Of a stretch of DNA of 37,396 nucleotides, positions 7,279 to 16,162 are shown piece after piece. Each line of letters opens with the position of its first letter. Position 1 is the stretch's first letter. The stretch covers positions 1 through 37,396 of the forward strand of contig JAHDHU010000023.1 in assembly GCA_020631135.1 (NCBI GenBank). The letters run 5' to 3'. Source of the DNA: Saprospiraceae bacterium. Lineage in GTDB: Bacteria; Bacteroidota; Bacteroidia; Chitinophagales; Saprospiraceae. A program made the translations under genes and the position numbers. The notes under the pieces are model-generated. The model made no database searches. It saw only the letters and a list, made by a program, of their open reading frames with translations, and had not been told where the DNA came from.

Positions 7279-9561
7279 TTAAAAATTAAGTTTTAGTCCA
7301 ATACTTGGTATGATTGGCAACTGATCAACTCGTTCATATTCGACTCGATCAAAATAGAAAATATTAGCTCTATTATAAACATTTGTAATACTCGCTACTG
7401 CTTCTAAGTTAATAAACTCGGTGAATTGAAATTTCTTGGTAAAAGATAAATCTAATCTATGATAATAAGGCAATCTTCCTCCATTTCGAGAAGTAGAATA
7501 AATGATCCCAAGGTCATCAGGATTATCTTGTATATAATCAGTACCAACTCCTTCTTGAAATGGATTGTAATAATAAAAACCTTGAGTTTTAGTAAATGGA
7601 AAACCTGAACCCATATTCCATCTTGCACTCACTTGTGTATTTCCATCTTTATCCAAATTGTAGCTTGCCAAAAAGTTTACATTATGCCTTCTGTCAAATA
7701 CGGTAGGATAAGTTTGTTCACCATCAAATCTATTGACAAAACCTAGAGAGTAAGTAGTCCATATGTACCATTTAGGATCTTGATAACTTATACTAAAGTC
7801 GATTCCTTTTGCTTCTCCAGTTTCGGTAGAATAATCTGGATCTGAGGCACTTAATTTATTTCTATTGACAATGATTAATTGGCTAAAATCTTTAAAATAG
7901 CCTTCAACATTAAACTGAATATTTTTAGTTAGATCATATTCAAAACCTGCTACCACATGAGCAGATTTTTGAATTTTATCATTTAAAAATCCACCATTTA
8001 AATCAGCTACTTGAGATTCTGGACCTGAGAGAAAGCCTGAGAAAAGATTTACAACATCTCTTTCATTACTCGCACTCAAAATATTTTGACTATAAAGTCC
8101 AGCTGCAGCTTTCAACCTAAATTGATCCGTTATATTATATTTTAAGCCTAAACGAGGTTCTGGCGACAAGGATGCTTGAGAAGCGTAATACTGAATTCTG
8201 AAGCCTGGTTCAAATACAAGTTTATTATTAAAGACCTTCCTCAACTTAAAGAAACCTGAAAATTCGGTGGTGTTCTGAAATTCGTTCAATTGCTGTCCGA
8301 AAGGATTGGTAAATCTAAAATCGGTCCGAATACTCTTGATTTCAAATCCATAATTAAACTCACTACTTCGACCAAAAGAGGTGAAGTTGAGTCCAGCTGT
8401 CAATTCTTTTATTTTCGAATTTCGGGGATCTTCGTTGTCCTCTAGAAGATTTATATCGTAATTAGAAAAACCAATTAAACCTTTTAAAATCATTCCACTG
8501 CTGGTAGGTACAAGATTGAAATTAACTCCTCCTCCTTGGGTGGTCCACTCTATATTGGCAATATCCGGATTGTTATATCCATCTGTAAAATTGAATCCGA
8601 AAAAGTTGATTTTGGAACCATTGCTTGTAATCATACTCAGCTTTCCATATAAATCCAAAAATTCAAAAGGGAGTCCAATCGAATCATTAGCTGCATACGA
8701 ATACAAAGTTCTAGAAGTCTGATCAATGATGCTTTTTTTACCAGTCAAAACAAAAGATGTACTTCCTTCGCCTTCTCTAAATTTCTTTATTGGTCCTTCA
8801 ACCAATCCTTTTACCATAAACGGACTCGCAGATAGTTGTCCTCCTAATCGCGTTCGATTCCCTTCCCTGGTATTAATATCTACGACCGCAGAGATTCTAC
8901 CGCCGTGTTCTGCATTAAAAGCACCTGTCAATACATCGACATTTCGAATGAGCTCAGTTTCAAAGATAGAATAGAAGCCTATTGAGTGAAATGGGTTATA
9001 AATCGTAAGACCGTCTAATAAGATTTTATTTTGTACAGGAGAGCCACCTCTAATAAACAATTGTCCACCTTGATCACCTGTGCTTATTACACCTGGTAAT
9101 ACTTGTAAGTACTGCACAATATCAGCATCACCTCCGGTGGATGGTAAAGCTTTAATTTGCTTTTGAGATACTTCAATCTTAGATATTTGGATTTCAGTTC
9201 GAGCCTGTTCCCGTTTTGCAGATATATCGATAACCCCCAATTCTACTCCACTTTGCTCGAGATAAAACGACTTAGTGTTAATGCCGCCATCATTTATACT
9301 TACCGCTTCTTTTAAATCTGTGTACCCCACATACGTCAATAAAATATTATACTCTCCGGAAGGTACTCCGCTAAAATTATAGAAACCATTAATATCCGTC
9401 GTTGCACCTAGGTCGGTACCTTCTAATTGTAAGTTCGCATAAACTACTGGTTCTCCAGAAGAATTATCATAAACATGACCTCTCAAGGTTCCAGTTTGTG
9501 AAAATCCGAGCCCTGAAAAACTCAGAAGCAACAATATCAAAACACACTTTTTAAATTCCAA
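7279..9561 (-). CDS. TonB-dependent outer-membrane receptor with N-terminal carboxypeptidase-regulatory-like domain
   Basis: The 760-residue protein has a signal peptide (about 1-21, ending GLGFSQ). A CarboxypepD_reg-like beta domain follows (about 22-105, GTLRGHVYDNSSGEPVVYAN to YVGYTDL). Next is a plug domain (about 130-230, including GQLFIRGGSPVQNKILLDG and AEHGGRISAVVDINTREG), then a 22-stranded-type barrel ending in the C-terminal Phe expected for outer-membrane insertion (GLKLNF). It imports an unknown ligand using TonB energy. The only plausible start is TTG at 9559-9561, because an in-frame TAG lies a few codons upstream and the signal peptide begins right there. No SusD partner is adjacent, so a polysaccharide-utilisation role is not supported. 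It lies 51 bases downstream of the arylsulfotransferase-like genes and may be read with them. Confidence 0.92.
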   Translation of the reverse strand: MEFKKCVLILLLLSFSGLGFSQTGTLRGHVYDNSSGEPVVYANLQLEGTDLGATTDINGFYNFSGVPSGEYNILLTYVGYTDLKEAVSINDGGINTKSFYLEQSGVELGVIDISAKREQARTEIQISKIEVSQKQIKALPSTGGDADIVQYLQVLPGVISTGDQGGQLFIRGGSPVQNKILLDGLTIYNPFHSIGFYSIFETELIRNVDVLTGAFNAEHGGRISAVVDINTREGNRTRLGGQLSASPFMVKGLVEGPIKKFREGEGSTSFVLTGKKSIIDQTSRTLYSYAANDSIGLPFEFLDLYGKLSMITSNGSKINFFGFNFTDGYNNPDIANIEWTTQGGGVNFNLVPTSSGMILKGLIGFSNYDINLLEDNEDPRNSKIKELTAGLNFTSFGRSSEFNYGFEIKSIRTDFRFTNPFGQQLNEFQNTTEFSGFFKLRKVFNNKLVFEPGFRIQYYASQASLSPEPRLGLKYNITDQFRLKAAAGLYSQNILSASNERDVVNLFSGFLSGPESQVADLNGGFLNDKIQKSAHVVAGFEYDLTKNIQFNVEGYFKDFSQLIIVNRNKLSASDPDYSTETGEAKGIDFSISYQDPKWYIWTTYSLGFVNRFDGEQTYPTVFDRRHNVNFLASYNLDKDGNTQVSARWNMGSGFPFTKTQGFYYYNPFQEGVGTDYIQDNPDDLGIIYSTSRNGGRLPYYHRLDLSFTKKFQFTEFINLEAVASITNVYNRANIFYFDRVEYERVDQLPIIPSIGLKLNF

Positions 9562-9612
9562 TGTTCTCTATTTTTTATTAGCGCAAATGTAACTAAAGCT
9601 CTCTGACCAACA

Positions 9613-11277
9613 TTAATTGGCCACGACAAGTTTGTTTGCAGTCATTCCATCAATTCTTATAAAGTAAACATTGGTTTCTAAGCTTGAAATATCTAAATAT
9701 TTCATACCACCATTTCCTTTAGCCTTCAATCGAGTTCTACCCAAAATATCTACGATTTCTATATCAATTATTTTGCCCGTATCCCAAGTTAGGTGTACCA
9801 TATCCGTTGCAGGATTTGGATAAATACGACTTATAGGTATTTCAGGATTATCGACTGAGACCAATCTATCACACCATTCCTCATTGGGTTCTAATTCTAA
9901 AAACCCCTTAGGTGACAAATCTTTCCCATCAAAAGCGATATAATCTATTGGATATCTAAAAGCCCTAAAGGTTAAATTATTATTTAGCTGAAGGGTATCT
10001 CCTTGGGTTGCTGGATTGACACCAATTCTAGGGGTAACATATTCCCAAACAATTTGATTAGTTGGAGTCAATTCTACAATATAGCCTTGTCGACCGCTAC
10101 AGGTCAACAAATTTCCATTTGGCAAAAACTGGGCACTTGACAATCCAGTCGAATGAAAAGCAAAAGCCGCCGTATCCGGGTGTGTTATAGTATTGGTAAA
10201 TTCAAATGGTGGGAAAGTACCTTGAAAATCTTCGTAATCGCTATCATACATACTCCACGTGGATTCAAATATTTCTACAGAAGAATAATCTGTTCCGATT
10301 CGATTATTAAAACAAACGATCTTTCCGTAGTTGGGATCACTTTCGTCTAAAAAATCATTGGCCCAATGCGTGTCATGTTGATAAAATAGTATTTGATCAT
10401 CTTCGGTGCCTTTATTGTATGCTGCTAAATTTCCTACACGATAAATGATATCGCCACCATGTTTGGATATACCTCCTTGGCTAGAAGCCGCTTGTTCGAC
10501 AGTCGTCGAATGGTCTATTACCCACAACTCACTAAAGGTCGGAACAGAAATCATAATTTGGTTTAAGGAAGGATTAAAATCAAGCGCATTGGCATGCAAC
10601 CAATCTGCAGCTCCATCACTAGTATCATAATTGATGTTGATTTTCCTAAAATTATCTTCCACCACACCAAAATTTTCTTTAGTCGAATCAAAATCTTGAA
10701 CTAAATGATCCCAAACGTGCCACTCCCATACAATACTGTCTAATTCTGGATCCCATTCCAAAATCATTTCTGGCCAAAGTTGATCTTGTGTTAACAATGC
10801 TGTATCTCTACCTGCTTCAATCGCTTCTTCCTTGGTTTTATGTTCCCAAGCAATCATCAAAACTGTTCCTTCTGGAGTCACAGCAATATCATGGTGAAGA
10901 CGAGCATCTTCATTATTTAATTCAAAACTTTGTAGCAATTCATTGTCCCAAGTCCTAACTTCAACAATCGCACCTCCACCACCTGCCCAGATGGGATTTG
11001 AAGCTGTAGCATCTTTGTCTCTTTTGGTTTTTATTAATCGACCATCTTCTAAAAGATAAGCCGTATTTCCAGGTCTGAAATTATCTTCATCTGTCCAAGT
11101 ATGAACAATTTCGCCACAATTATCCAATAGGTATACATTGGGTTGGTTGTGCGGGTAAATCAAGGTATATCCTTGATAAGATCTCGTATCGTCATAACTC
11201 AAGAGTCCTACGGTATTTTGACTTGATCCCCAAAAACCGATCATTAAAAACAGAACCAAATACATCAAATTCTTCAT
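9613..11277 (-). CDS. Secreted arylsulfotransferase-like (ASST family) protein with T9SS type A sorting domain, copy 1
   Basis: The 554-residue protein has a signal peptide (about 1-19, WGSSQ). Its body has ASST-family landmarks: HHD at about 128-130, VWEWHVWDH at about 183-191, DWLHAN at about 225-230, DHSTTVEQAASSQGG at about 255-269, GGDIIYRVGN at about 274-283, and YQHDTHW near 299-305. The last 75 residues form a T9SS type A sorting domain (ISRIYPNPATD near the start, YFIRIDGMTANKLVV at the end). ASST enzymes are beta-propellers that move sulfate between phenols through a sulfo-histidine. Here most expected His/Asn residues are present, but the Arg normally following ISV (SVR in the family pattern) is replaced by Pro (SVPTF). 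Activity is therefore uncertain. It is 14 bases downstream of its paralogue. Confidence 0.85.
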   Translation of the reverse strand: MKNLMYLVLFLMIGFWGSSQNTVGLLSYDDTRSYQGYTLIYPHNQPNVYLLDNCGEIVHTWTDEDNFRPGNTAYLLEDGRLIKTKRDKDATASNPIWAGGGGAIVEVRTWDNELLQSFELNNEDARLHHDIAVTPEGTVLMIAWEHKTKEEAIEAGRDTALLTQDQLWPEMILEWDPELDSIVWEWHVWDHLVQDFDSTKENFGVVEDNFRKININYDTSDGAADWLHANALDFNPSLNQIMISVPTFSELWVIDHSTTVEQAASSQGGISKHGGDIIYRVGNLAAYNKGTEDDQILFYQHDTHWANDFLDESDPNYGKIVCFNNRIGTDYSSVEIFESTWSMYDSDYEDFQGTFPPFEFTNTITHPDTAAFAFHSTGLSSAQFLPNGNLLTCSGRQGYIVELTPTNQIVWEYVTPRIGVNPATQGDTLQLNNNLTFRAFRYPIDYIAFDGKDLSPKGFLELEPNEEWCDRLVSVDNPEIPISRIYPNPATDMVHLTWDTGKIIDIEIVDILGRTRLKAKGNGGMKYLDISSLETNVYFIRIDGMTANKLVVAN

Positions 11278-11291
11278 CGAAAAATTACTTT

Positions 11292-12884
11292 TTATTTGTA
11301 AAATTTATAACTATCAATCACACCCAGGGAACTGGATGATACTTTTATAAAATAGACACCGCCATTGAGGTGTTCAATTGAAATCTTGTTTGTCTCGTTC
11401 AAATCCTGAACATCTAACCATTTACCATCTATGCTAATTAAATCAGCTTTATATTTCCCGGAAGGGAAAACTACCTCAATATATCTATTGTCAATTTTTT
11501 TAAAAATCAACTTTTGCTTTTCATCCAAAATATCAGTTGTCGAAACGGTTAAATCGCAATCATAACTGCTAGGTGGAAATTCAACCGTTGCACCCGTACT
11601 GCTTAAGTCTTTTCCGATCAATGCAGGATAATCTTCCGGATATCTTTCGGACCTAAACAAATAAGCTCCAGATCCTTCATCGCAGTCATATTCCCAAACC
11701 TTCTCACCATCTACATTAATTTCAAAAACAACACCATCTACTCCTTCTGTGATAAAAATATTACCATTTGGCATTACACGAGCACCCGAGGTATAAGAAG
11801 AATAAAAATGAGTATTTGTGGTGTGTCTATTGTATTGCACTTCCGGAATTAGCGGTGCATACGCTTGCCCCGGTTCAATCTGATATTTAAAACCATCTTC
11901 TATAGGATCAAAGATGGGAACCGAAGAATAACGATCTTCAAAATTCACTACATCTGGTCTGTCCAAGCCATTGTTATAACAAATTAATTTGCCCTTATGC
12001 GGACCATGTTGAATCCAATTGGGATTGTGCTGATAATATAAAATGCGATCGGCAGCTGTGCCTCTGTCGTAATTTTGAGGATTACCAAAACGATACAAAA
12101 TATCTCCTCCCATTCCAGAATTACCTCCTGTACTTCCTTTTGCTTGTTCTGTTGTGGTACTTTGATCTATGATAACCACTTCGCCCATTTTTCTGACGCT
12201 TAGCGCCAATTGTTCGAGTTCAGGATTATAATCAAAACCATTGATCATAAACGATTCACCACTGTTCCAATCATAGGTATCTATGATCGCGTCTATATTT
12301 AACAATTGTGGGTTATCGGCTAAAATTCCATAATTAGGCGCGGAAGGATCCCTCTGTTGGATAACGTGATCTCTTATACTCCATTCCCAAATTACCTGAC
12401 CTGTCTGCGCATCGATTTCTATTACTCCATCCATTCTTCTCGGATCATGACTAAAATCATTTATGCGCGAAATATCATATCCGATATCTTCAAATTCTTC
12501 ATCAGTTAAATATCTCCTGGTCACACATAGGAAGTTTCCATTTGGCTTTTTCAAGGCTTCGTAAACTATAAACAAATTTGGGTCTTCGATAAAATAACTT
12601 TTTACAATATTATTGTCCCAATCTCTTAAAACCAATGTCTTTTCATTGTTTTCAATGTATCTCAACAAACCATCTTCTTGCAATTTGTTATGCAAATCTG
12701 TACTCGCAACTCCAGGCCATTCGTGAACAATGTCTCCACAATTGTCTACCAAAAAAGTAGAAAATTGGGTTTCGAAAAGAAGATATCCTTTCATGGCTTC
12801 GTTAGAATTTAATCGAATTCCTTCCTGGGCAGACAACTGAGTTGCAACCAAAAACATAAAAAAACCGAGCCATTTAGATGACAT
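11292..12884 (-). CDS. Secreted arylsulfotransferase-like protein with probable T9SS tail, copy 2
   Basis: This is a paralogue of the next gene downstream. I chose ATG at 12882-12884, which gives a clean signal peptide (MSSKWLGFFMFLVATQLSAQ) and a 530-residue protein. A longer reading from a TTG at 12944, or an ATG at 12908, is possible. Shared landmarks are VDNCGDIVHEW, VIWEWSIRDHV, DQSTTTEQAKGSTGG, GGDILYRFGNP, YYQHNPNW and LICYNNG. Active-site positions differ: the expected HHD is VYE (about 108-110 in this numbering) and the His of WxHxN is Met (SFMING), while the SVR Arg missing in copy 1 is kept. The C-terminus (NGGVYFIKVSSS...YKFYK) resembles a T9SS type A domain but lacks the usual YPNP motif. 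It may be a non-catalytic beta-propeller. It starts the three-gene minus-strand run. Confidence 0.82.
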   Translation of the reverse strand: MSSKWLGFFMFLVATQLSAQEGIRLNSNEAMKGYLLFETQFSTFLVDNCGDIVHEWPGVASTDLHNKLQEDGLLRYIENNEKTLVLRDWDNNIVKSYFIEDPNLFIVYEALKKPNGNFLCVTRRYLTDEEFEDIGYDISRINDFSHDPRRMDGVIEIDAQTGQVIWEWSIRDHVIQQRDPSAPNYGILADNPQLLNIDAIIDTYDWNSGESFMINGFDYNPELEQLALSVRKMGEVVIIDQSTTTEQAKGSTGGNSGMGGDILYRFGNPQNYDRGTAADRILYYQHNPNWIQHGPHKGKLICYNNGLDRPDVVNFEDRYSSVPIFDPIEDGFKYQIEPGQAYAPLIPEVQYNRHTTNTHFYSSYTSGARVMPNGNIFITEGVDGVVFEINVDGEKVWEYDCDEGSGAYLFRSERYPEDYPALIGKDLSSTGATVEFPPSSYDCDLTVSTTDILDEKQKLIFKKIDNRYIEVVFPSGKYKADLISIDGKWLDVQDLNETNKISIEHLNGGVYFIKVSSSSLGVIDSYKFYK

Positions 12885-13038
12885 AGAAATGGTGTAAAGT
12901 TTCAGCATAGAAAGATACAAAAGGACTACAGCAAACTGGTTCAATTAATCATATTATGTCATTTTTAACACTTTAAATTATTTTGGTTAATCATCTCTAA
13001 AACTTAACTTAATCTAATCTTGTTATCTCAAATAGGAA

Positions 13039-13046
13039 TACTTTTG
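13039..13046 (+). promoter_or_regulatory. Possible Bacteroidota -7 element upstream of the SprB-like gene
   Basis: TACTTTTG matches the TAnnTTTG -7 consensus described for Bacteroidota primary sigma factors. A TTG lies 16 bases upstream (13020-13022). Only 8 bases separate it from the ATG, which would give a nearly leaderless mRNA, so confidence is low. Confidence 0.25.
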
Positions 13047-13054
13047 AAACAAGT

Positions 13055-14926
13055 ATGTTAAACAAATCGCTGTATATATTGACCCTGATGCTTTTTTACA
13101 GCATTTCCAATATTGCTCAGGAAACTGATTTGGGTTGCATATTAATAGATTTCGAAAATGTTTTTGAAACTACCTTATTCGAAGGCCTTGAAATAAGTGA
13201 TCAATTTGAAGAAGAATTTGGCTTAAGCTTTTCACTTGAAGGTGGAGGCTTTCCGGTCATAACAGAAGTGGGCGGATCCAACGCGACTGCTTTTGTTAGT
13301 CCATGGGGAAATGATCAACCTAGTCCCGATTTTGCAGATTTTATTGGACAGTATTTTATCACAGATGATGGTCAATTGTCTGGATTGACATCGCCTCCAT
13401 TGCTATTGGACTTCGCTACTCCTATCGATAGTTTCGCAGGTTGCATTCTCGATATGGATTTCGGGGAGGTATTTGTCATCGAGGCATTTGATGATATGGG
13501 CAACCTAATCTTAGCAGATAGTATTGAGGCCGGAGACCCTGGAACTGGGGATGGTTTACCTACTTGTTGGGGTTTCAATTTAGATGGATGTGTTGGGATT
13601 ATTTCACGAGTAAAGTTTTCAGGTTTTCGAACACAAGGAGGTGGATTTGGTTTAGGACTAGATAATTTCAGTTTTTGTTATTCTGGTATCAATCTCGATG
13701 TCAACACAGTACAACCAACCTGTTTGGCACTCAATGGAAGCATTGAGATTTTTAGTACCTCATCCGAGGAATATCAATATTCTTTAGATAACATAAACTT
13801 CGTAGAAATTGGATTTTTTACTGACTTACCGCCCGCTGTTCATCGTGTTTATGTAATCGATGAAAACGGTTGTGAAACATTTGTAGATGTACCAATTACT
13901 GCCGCGGAAGATCCATTATTTGTCGATGTTGACACAATCAATACTACTTGTAACTTGCCAAATGGTTCTGCTAGTTTCGAAGTCACACCTGATTTAAATG
14001 CAGTTTTTAGTTTGGATGGTGTAAATTTTTCTCCAGATCATGTATTCGAAAATTTAGCGCCCGGAGATTATACGATTACCGCCATTGATGACAATCAATG
14101 TACTGGAGAACTCAGTTTTACGATCGAAGAAAGCACCTATCTCGAATTTTCGGACATTCAAACAACTCCCGAAAATTGTATAGGCAATGATGGATCCATT
14201 ACTGTTGAAATGGAATTGGGTAATCCCCCTTATCAATATAGTTTGGATGGAATTGAATTTCAATCATCCAATCAATTTGTCAATTTAACTCCAGGAAGTT
14301 ATACTATAACAGCCATGGACAGTGACGGATGTATAAACGCTGCGGAGGCAATTGTAGATCCTTATCCCTTTATAGAAATCATTGACATCATTACTACAGA
14401 TCCCGAGTGTTTAGAATCTAACGCGTCCATTGAAATTATCGCCTCCGGTGGCTTTGGTGAATTATCATATGTTGTGGGTAATTCAGGACCATTTGTCAGT
14501 AATAACGTGTTTGAAGGCTTGGATCATGGAAATTATTTGGTACTTGTTCAAGATGAAAAGGGTTGTAATGCGATAGATTCGGTTTATCTGGAAATACCGG
14601 AATGCCCTATTTATGTTCCCAATATTATTTCGATCAATCAAGATGGAAATATATTTAATTCAGAATTTAAAATCTTCGTCAATACAGAATACCAAGTTGA
14701 TATTGTAGACTACACAATATTTGACAGATGGGGAAATCGAATTTTCCAATCTGCAAATTTCAACATTCATGAAGAGAATGACTTTGCAAACAACAACTTA
14801 CTGTGGTGGGATGGGAAATTTAAAAATAAGCCTGCCAATGAAGGTGTTTATTCTTACCTGATCAATGGTATCCATGAAAATGGAAACCCTGTCCAACTAA
14901 GCGGCACTGTCACATTAGTTCGCTAA
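13055..14926 (+). CDS. Surface protein with four SprB-like repeats and a gliding-type CHU_C (T9SS type B) C-terminal domain
   Basis: The 623-residue exported protein has a signal peptide at about 1-21 (SISNIAQ). An N-terminal domain (about 25-210, Gly- and Asp-rich, with six Cys) has a jelly-roll look, but I do not recognise its family. Four repeats of about 76 residues follow (about 215-515). Each has a Cys near its start and a Gly/Asn-Cys near its end (223/273, 299/349, 375/426, 452/504) and the SprB-type core YQYSLDGxxF...NLxPGxYTITAxDxxGC. The C-terminal CHU_C domain (about 516-623: VPNIISINQDGN, FDRWGNRIF, WWDGKFKNKPANEGVYSYLI) marks T9SS type B secretion and surface attachment. SprB itself is a far larger gliding adhesin; this small relative could be an adhesin. 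It ends 9 bases before the serine hydrolase. Confidence 0.88.
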   Translation: MLNKSLYILTLMLFYSISNIAQETDLGCILIDFENVFETTLFEGLEISDQFEEEFGLSFSLEGGGFPVITEVGGSNATAFVSPWGNDQPSPDFADFIGQYFITDDGQLSGLTSPPLLLDFATPIDSFAGCILDMDFGEVFVIEAFDDMGNLILADSIEAGDPGTGDGLPTCWGFNLDGCVGIISRVKFSGFRTQGGGFGLGLDNFSFCYSGINLDVNTVQPTCLALNGSIEIFSTSSEEYQYSLDNINFVEIGFFTDLPPAVHRVYVIDENGCETFVDVPITAAEDPLFVDVDTINTTCNLPNGSASFEVTPDLNAVFSLDGVNFSPDHVFENLAPGDYTITAIDDNQCTGELSFTIEESTYLEFSDIQTTPENCIGNDGSITVEMELGNPPYQYSLDGIEFQSSNQFVNLTPGSYTITAMDSDGCINAAEAIVDPYPFIEIIDIITTDPECLESNASIEIIASGGFGELSYVVGNSGPFVSNNVFEGLDHGNYLVLVQDEKGCNAIDSVYLEIPECPIYVPNIISINQDGNIFNSEFKIFVNTEYQVDIVDYTIFDRWGNRIFQSANFNIHEENDFANNNLLWWDGKFKNKPANEGVYSYLINGIHENGNPVQLSGTVTLVR

Positions 14927-14935
14927 TTTGCACCT

Positions 14936-16162
14936 ATGAAAAACAAATTTGGAAAGCTGGCATTGCTGGCTATTTTGTTAATTGCATTTGTCGTTGTATT
15001 CAATTTTGCAAAAATCAAAAAACTATATCATACAATTCGCTTGTTTGATGAGGATGTGATTGTTCAGAATTTTCAAAACATGGACAGTAAATACCCTACC
15101 ACAAAACTTACAAAATCCAAGAATCCACTGATTCTTCCAAGTGATCTAAAATACACTCCAATTGAATCATTTAAGTTTAAGGATTCGATATTTTCATTTG
15201 ACAAATATCTCGAAGCTACCAGAACCGAAGGGCTATTGATCATACACAAGGACACAATTATCCATGAGCAATACTCGAATGATTTAGAACAAAATGAAAG
15301 CCACATATCTTGGTCCATGTCAAAATCTTTTATTGCAGCTATGATGGGCATTGCTTATGACAAAGGAATGTATCAGCTCGACGATAAAATCACCGATCAT
15401 TTACCCCAATTTAAAGACACTGGATACGACAATGTGGAGATTGAAGATATTTTACAAATGAGTTCAGGGATTGGATTCAATGAAGATTACGGAGACTTTA
15501 ATTCAGATATCAACAAATTTGGAAGAGCATTCGCAACAGGATCATCATTAGAAGAATTCGCAAGAAGCCTCAAAAGAGCAAAGGAACCTGGTTCGTTCTT
15601 TCATTATGTTAGTCTGGACACCCAGGTATTGGGGATTTTACTTATCAAACTGACTGGTAAAAATTTGACAGAGTTGACTCAACAGTGGCTCTGGAATTCG
15701 ATTGGTATGGAACATGACGGTGAATGGATAGTGGACAACAATAATCTCGAACTGGCTTTGGGAGGACTTAACGCCTCCTTAAGGGATTTCTCTAAACTTG
15801 GACTCCTCTACCTCAATGATGGCAAACTCAATGGCAAACAAATAGTTTCGAAAAATTGGATAGAAAAATCTCTCAATATTAGTGAGGATCATTTACAACC
15901 CGATCAATTGACACATTCAAGTAATCATCACGGATATGGATATCAATGGTGGATACCTCAAAAAGACGATGGAGATTATTTTATGGTAGGGATCTACAAT
16001 CAATTTGTATACATCCAACCAAAAAAAGATTTGATCATTGCAAAGCTTTCCGCCAATCACCATTTTAAAACTGAAGGCAGCATTACCAAGGACATACATT
16101 TAGCAATGTTTAAGACCATGGCAAGTAAATTTGAAGATGTTTTAACTGAAGTGACAGAATGA
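14936..16162 (+). CDS. Membrane-anchored serine hydrolase, class C beta-lactamase / NylB-like family
   Basis: The 408-residue protein begins with an uncleaved-looking hydrophobic segment (about 8-24) after MKNKFGK, which suggests anchoring in the inner membrane with the enzyme outside. The catalytic SxxK is SMSK at about 127-130 within ISWSMSKSF. The second motif is YVS at about 224-226 (YxS, as in NylB/6-aminohexanoate-hydrolase-like members, rather than YxN). The HGYGYQWW stretch near 317 is typical of the family. Substrates may include peptides, amides or esters; beta-lactam hydrolysis is not implied. Its TGA overlaps the helicase ATG (ATGA, 16159-16162), so the two are translationally coupled. 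It starts 9 bases after the SprB-like gene. Family is firm, substrate unknown. Confidence 0.9.
   Translation: MKNKFGKLALLAILLIAFVVVFNFAKIKKLYHTIRLFDEDVIVQNFQNMDSKYPTTKLTKSKNPLILPSDLKYTPIESFKFKDSIFSFDKYLEATRTEGLLIIHKDTIIHEQYSNDLEQNESHISWSMSKSFIAAMMGIAYDKGMYQLDDKITDHLPQFKDTGYDNVEIEDILQMSSGIGFNEDYGDFNSDINKFGRAFATGSSLEEFARSLKRAKEPGSFFHYVSLDTQVLGILLIKLTGKNLTELTQQWLWNSIGMEHDGEWIVDNNNLELALGGLNASLRDFSKLGLLYLNDGKLNGKQIVSKNWIEKSLNISEDHLQPDQLTHSSNHHGYGYQWWIPQKDDGDYFMVGIYNQFVYIQPKKDLIIAKLSANHHFKTEGSITKDIHLAMFKTMASKFEDVLTEVTE

Noticed and set aside
7279-9561. Polysaccharide utilisation locus based on TonB receptors
   Set aside because: Neither receptor has an adjacent SusD-like gene, and there are no glycoside hydrolases in the window.
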